Part shown: one piece after another, positions 62,085 through 64,000 of the stretch
Numbering within the stretch: position 1 is the first letter of the stretch
How the letters are laid out: each line of letters starts with the position of its first letter
The notes under the pieces: generated by a model
What the model was told of the DNA's origin: nothing
Databases searched by the model: none
Seen by the model: the letters and a program-made list of their open reading frames with translations, nothing else
Assembly (NCBI RefSeq): GCF_028622095.1
Contig: NZ_CP115168.1
Span: 1-64,000, forward strand
DNA: 64,000 nt
Direction: 5' to 3'
From: Deinococcus aquaticus
GTDB lineage: Bacteria; Deinococcota; Deinococci; Deinococcales; Deinococcaceae
Position numbers and translations under genes: made by a program

Positions 62085-63467
62085 GTGTCTGCCACGCCCG
62101 CCTACCCTGAAGTGGTTCGTCTGAATAGCATTGGACAGTACGCGGACGCCCTGGCCCTGCTGGACACGCTGGAGGACAGCGGTATTCACCTGTGGCTGCG
62201 CGGGTGGTCGCTGTACCACCTGGGGCACGTGGAGGAGGGCCACGCGGCGTTCGAGCGCGCCGAACCGCTGCTGAGCGGTAAGAATCTTGGCCGCATGCTG
62301 ATGGACCGCGCCGTGCTGTACGGGCATGACCGGCGCTTCGCACGGGCGTACGACCTGCACGTGCGCGCCTGGCAGCACGGGCAGCGGGACGCGATTCATC
62401 AGGCGCTGGTGCTGTACAACCTCGGCTGGCAGCACCTCAGCCGCATGAATCTTGTGCAGGCCCGCGCGCGACTGTTCGAGGCGATGGAAGCGGCCGAACG
62501 GTTGACCGGGACAGAAGCGCTGGAACGCACCCTGACCCGCACCTGCCTGAGCACCCTTGAACGTCTGAGCGGGAATCCGCAGGCGGCGCTGCGGCGGGCG
62601 CTGTGGGCGCTGGAACTGCCGAGTGGTCACCGGAACGAGCGGCTTCCCTGGCGGGCCAAGGCGATGGCGCTGCGGCATCTGGGCCGCCTGACCGAAGCGC
62701 GGGACGCGCAGGTGCGCGCCGTGGAACTGTCGCCGCCAGGGCCGTATCTGGACAGTGAGGTGCTGATGCTGGGGTTGATCGACCGGCTGCTGGGCACGCC
62801 CGTGGAACTGGAAACCCTGAGGGCGAACGCGCTGGCCCACGACGTGGTGCGCCTGGATCTGCACCTGGCCGATGAAGCCCGCCGGGATGGGCGGACGGAT
62901 GAGGCACTGACCCGCCTGAACACCGTGATCAGCCTTGACGAACCGTACCCACTGCGGGACGAGGCCCCGAGCCTCCCGCACCTGTTCGCTCTGGGCCGTC
63001 AGGCCGGTCTGGTCCTCCCGGAGACCGTGCCAGACCGGACGGCGCGCCGAGCGGACCTGCGGGCGCTGGGGGTGCCGGAACTGAAAGTGAACGGTCAGCC
63101 GGTGCCTGTCACGTCAGCGCGGGCCTTCGCGGTTCTCACGTACCTAGCGATGTACGGCCAGACGGGCCTGTCCGTGCTGGGCAGTGACGTGCTGCCCGGT
63201 GTGCCTGAACCGCAGGTCCGGGCGCGGGTGCGCGCTGCGGTGGGGGTCCTGACCCGCTGGCTGGGTGACCCGGAAGCCGTGACGCTCCAGGGGAACCTGC
63301 TGGTGCTCTCGCCGGAGTGGGAGCTGAGCGTGGACGCCAGTGACGTTCTGGCCGGTCACGGCCGGGCGCACGGCGCGTTCCTGCCGGGTCTCTACACGGA
63401 CTGGACCGGGCAGGTGCAGGATCTGCTTGACCAGCAGGCGCGGCCCGAAGTCCTAACCCTGTCCTGA
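62085..63467 (+). CDS. TPR protein with C-terminal SARP-type winged helix
   Basis: 460 residues, GTG at 62085. TPR-like pairs run through residues about 5-300 (EVVRLNSIGQYADALALLDT, LRGWSLYHLGHVEEGHAAFE, YNLGWQHLSRMNLVQARARL, AKAMALRHLGRLTEARDAQV). The C-terminal 140 residues form a winged helix (ALGVPELKVNGQPVPVTSAR, then AFAVLTYLAMYGQTGL, then VRAAVGVLTRWLGDPEAVTL). They end with FLPGLYTDWTGQVQDLLD, which matches the linker where the BTAD domain begins in classical SARPs. It is directly downstream of the tiny secreted peptide gene and is a paralogue of the genes at 15113, 16328 and 63590. Confidence 0.78.
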   Translation: MSATPAYPEVVRLNSIGQYADALALLDTLEDSGIHLWLRGWSLYHLGHVEEGHAAFERAEPLLSGKNLGRMLMDRAVLYGHDRRFARAYDLHVRAWQHGQRDAIHQALVLYNLGWQHLSRMNLVQARARLFEAMEAAERLTGTEALERTLTRTCLSTLERLSGNPQAALRRALWALELPSGHRNERLPWRAKAMALRHLGRLTEARDAQVRAVELSPPGPYLDSEVLMLGLIDRLLGTPVELETLRANALAHDVVRLDLHLADEARRDGRTDEALTRLNTVISLDEPYPLRDEAPSLPHLFALGRQAGLVLPETVPDRTARRADLRALGVPELKVNGQPVPVTSARAFAVLTYLAMYGQTGLSVLGSDVLPGVPEPQVRARVRAAVGVLTRWLGDPEAVTLQGNLLVLSPEWELSVDASDVLAGHGRAHGAFLPGLYTDWTGQVQDLLDQQARPEVLTLS

Positions 63468-63589
63468 GCGCGCAGCGGTCCGTCCTCTCATGCAGACTCC
63501 GTGTGGCTCCTCCTCTGCAGGCAGCTCTCCGAGGCGCATCCGATCGGAGGGAACGGCTCTGCAACCCAGTCCATCGGAATCCGCATCAT

Positions 63590-64000
63590 TCACCCCTGAA
63601 GGGCGAGGGCGGCGCGCCGCTCGTCGACCCACCAGCCGTGCACGTTCGGTAACCACGCGCCGCTGTGGGGGCCGCCTGTCAGCGCGTCGCATGACCAGTG
63701 AATGCCAGGGTCGAGGGTCACGATGCCCTGGCGGGACGTGACGGCCCCCGGGTGTCCCAATATCTGCCGGGTCACGCTCAGGTGATGCCGCACCTGCCCG
63801 TACAGCGCCTCACGCGAGCCTGTTCCCAGCACTGCGTCCGCGAGCCGCTCCCAGTGACTCGGCCCGGCATCGATCAGGAAAGCCAGTACTGCGAGCATAC
63901 GGCCGTCCCCGGGGACCGGCACGAACCTCAGGCCGTCCAGCAGGCCCCGCCGCGTGAGGGTCAGCACCTGCACCGTCCGCGCGGCGGGAGTGCGGGGCAG
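63590..64000 (-). CDS. Partial fourth TPR/winged-helix paralogue
   Basis: The minus-strand frame is open to the window edge, so only the C-terminal ~136 residues are seen. They match the winged-helix end of the other three regulators: DGRMLAVLAFLIDAGPSHWE, LYGQVRHHLSVTRQILGHPG, then GIVTLDPGIHWSCDALTGGP and a final GAWLPNVHGWWVDERRAAL. The N-terminal TPR part, and any secreted peptide upstream of it, would lie beyond 64000. It converges with the 62085 gene. Confidence 0.65.
   Translation of the reverse strand: MPRTPAARTVQVLTLTRRGLLDGLRFVPVPGDGRMLAVLAFLIDAGPSHWERLADAVLGTGSREALYGQVRHHLSVTRQILGHPGAVTSRQGIVTLDPGIHWSCDALTGGPHSGAWLPNVHGWWVDERRAALALQG

Noticed and set aside
61887..62981. 364-residue minus-strand frame
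   Set aside because: Complement of the TPR regulator with its secreted peptide gene; the plus strand has the start signals and domains.

Overview
The window looks like part of a Deinococcus plasmid or megaplasmid. Most of it is GC-rich. It carries a ParA/ParB pair, an iteron-type replication origin with a RepA-like initiator, many insertion sequences, decayed genes, defence genes, and secreted proteins and lipoproteins of the kind common in Deinococcus. No rRNA, tRNA or core housekeeping gene was seen. The genus assignment is inferred from protein style and gene content, not from a database search.

Layout. 1-7.5 kb: a minus-strand, translationally coupled type I modification cluster (hsdM, a DUF1016-type PD-(D/E)XK nuclease, hsdS, an ankyrin protein), followed by two unknown genes and, divergently, a phospholipase D-like protein; no hsdR is in the window. 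7.8-14.5 kb: the maintenance module. It holds parB and an unusual parA with a Phd/YefM-like N-terminal domain and two TGTACA-core operators, a decayed helicase region with three large palindromes, two opposed arrays of five 22-bp iterons, repA and a dead parA fragment. 14.6-22 kb: two TPR/winged-helix regulators (one paired with a tiny secreted peptide), an orphan P-loop ATPase, a deoxyribosyltransferase-like protein and a small-drug-type transporter. 22.1-23.2 kb: a broken vapBC, then a second origin that appears dead (11 helically phased repeats, an AT-rich stretch and a truncated repA), cut by a MITE-like element. 23.3-33.7 kb: a defence-like region (an Avs-like nuclease-STAND protein, a DUF4238 protein, a HEPN-like gene divergent from an AlbA/Schlafen gene whose 3' end was cut off by an IS630 element).

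33.7-36.7 kb: an AT-rich cassette of four unrecognised genes, bracketed by IS630-type ends. 37-42 kb: an IS1595 element, an 88-bp repeat array, small regulators, and duplicated lipoprotein and secreted-protein genes. 42.2-46.1 kb: no convincing genes, but a cluster of strong hairpins, a pyrimidine-rich degenerate repeat tract and an IS630 copy. 46.6-50.3 kb: a complete four-gene polar amino acid ABC importer. 51.9-57.2 kb: a second identical IS630 copy, about 2 kb of long degenerate repeats and a dead IS5-like element. 57.2-64 kb: an MFS transporter, a beta-propeller lipoprotein, a short orphan CRISPR array, and a second secreted-peptide/TPR-regulator pair, with a fourth paralogue running off the end.

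The strongest candidate for something undescribed is the set of TPR/winged-helix regulators, two of which sit just downstream of tiny exported peptides sharing a PPPA-containing core; this resembles a peptide-sensing system in layout. Next come the Phd-ParA fusion with its matching operators and the AT-rich four-gene cassette. The many frameshifts and IS scars show a replicon that has fused with, and partly lost, other replicons.
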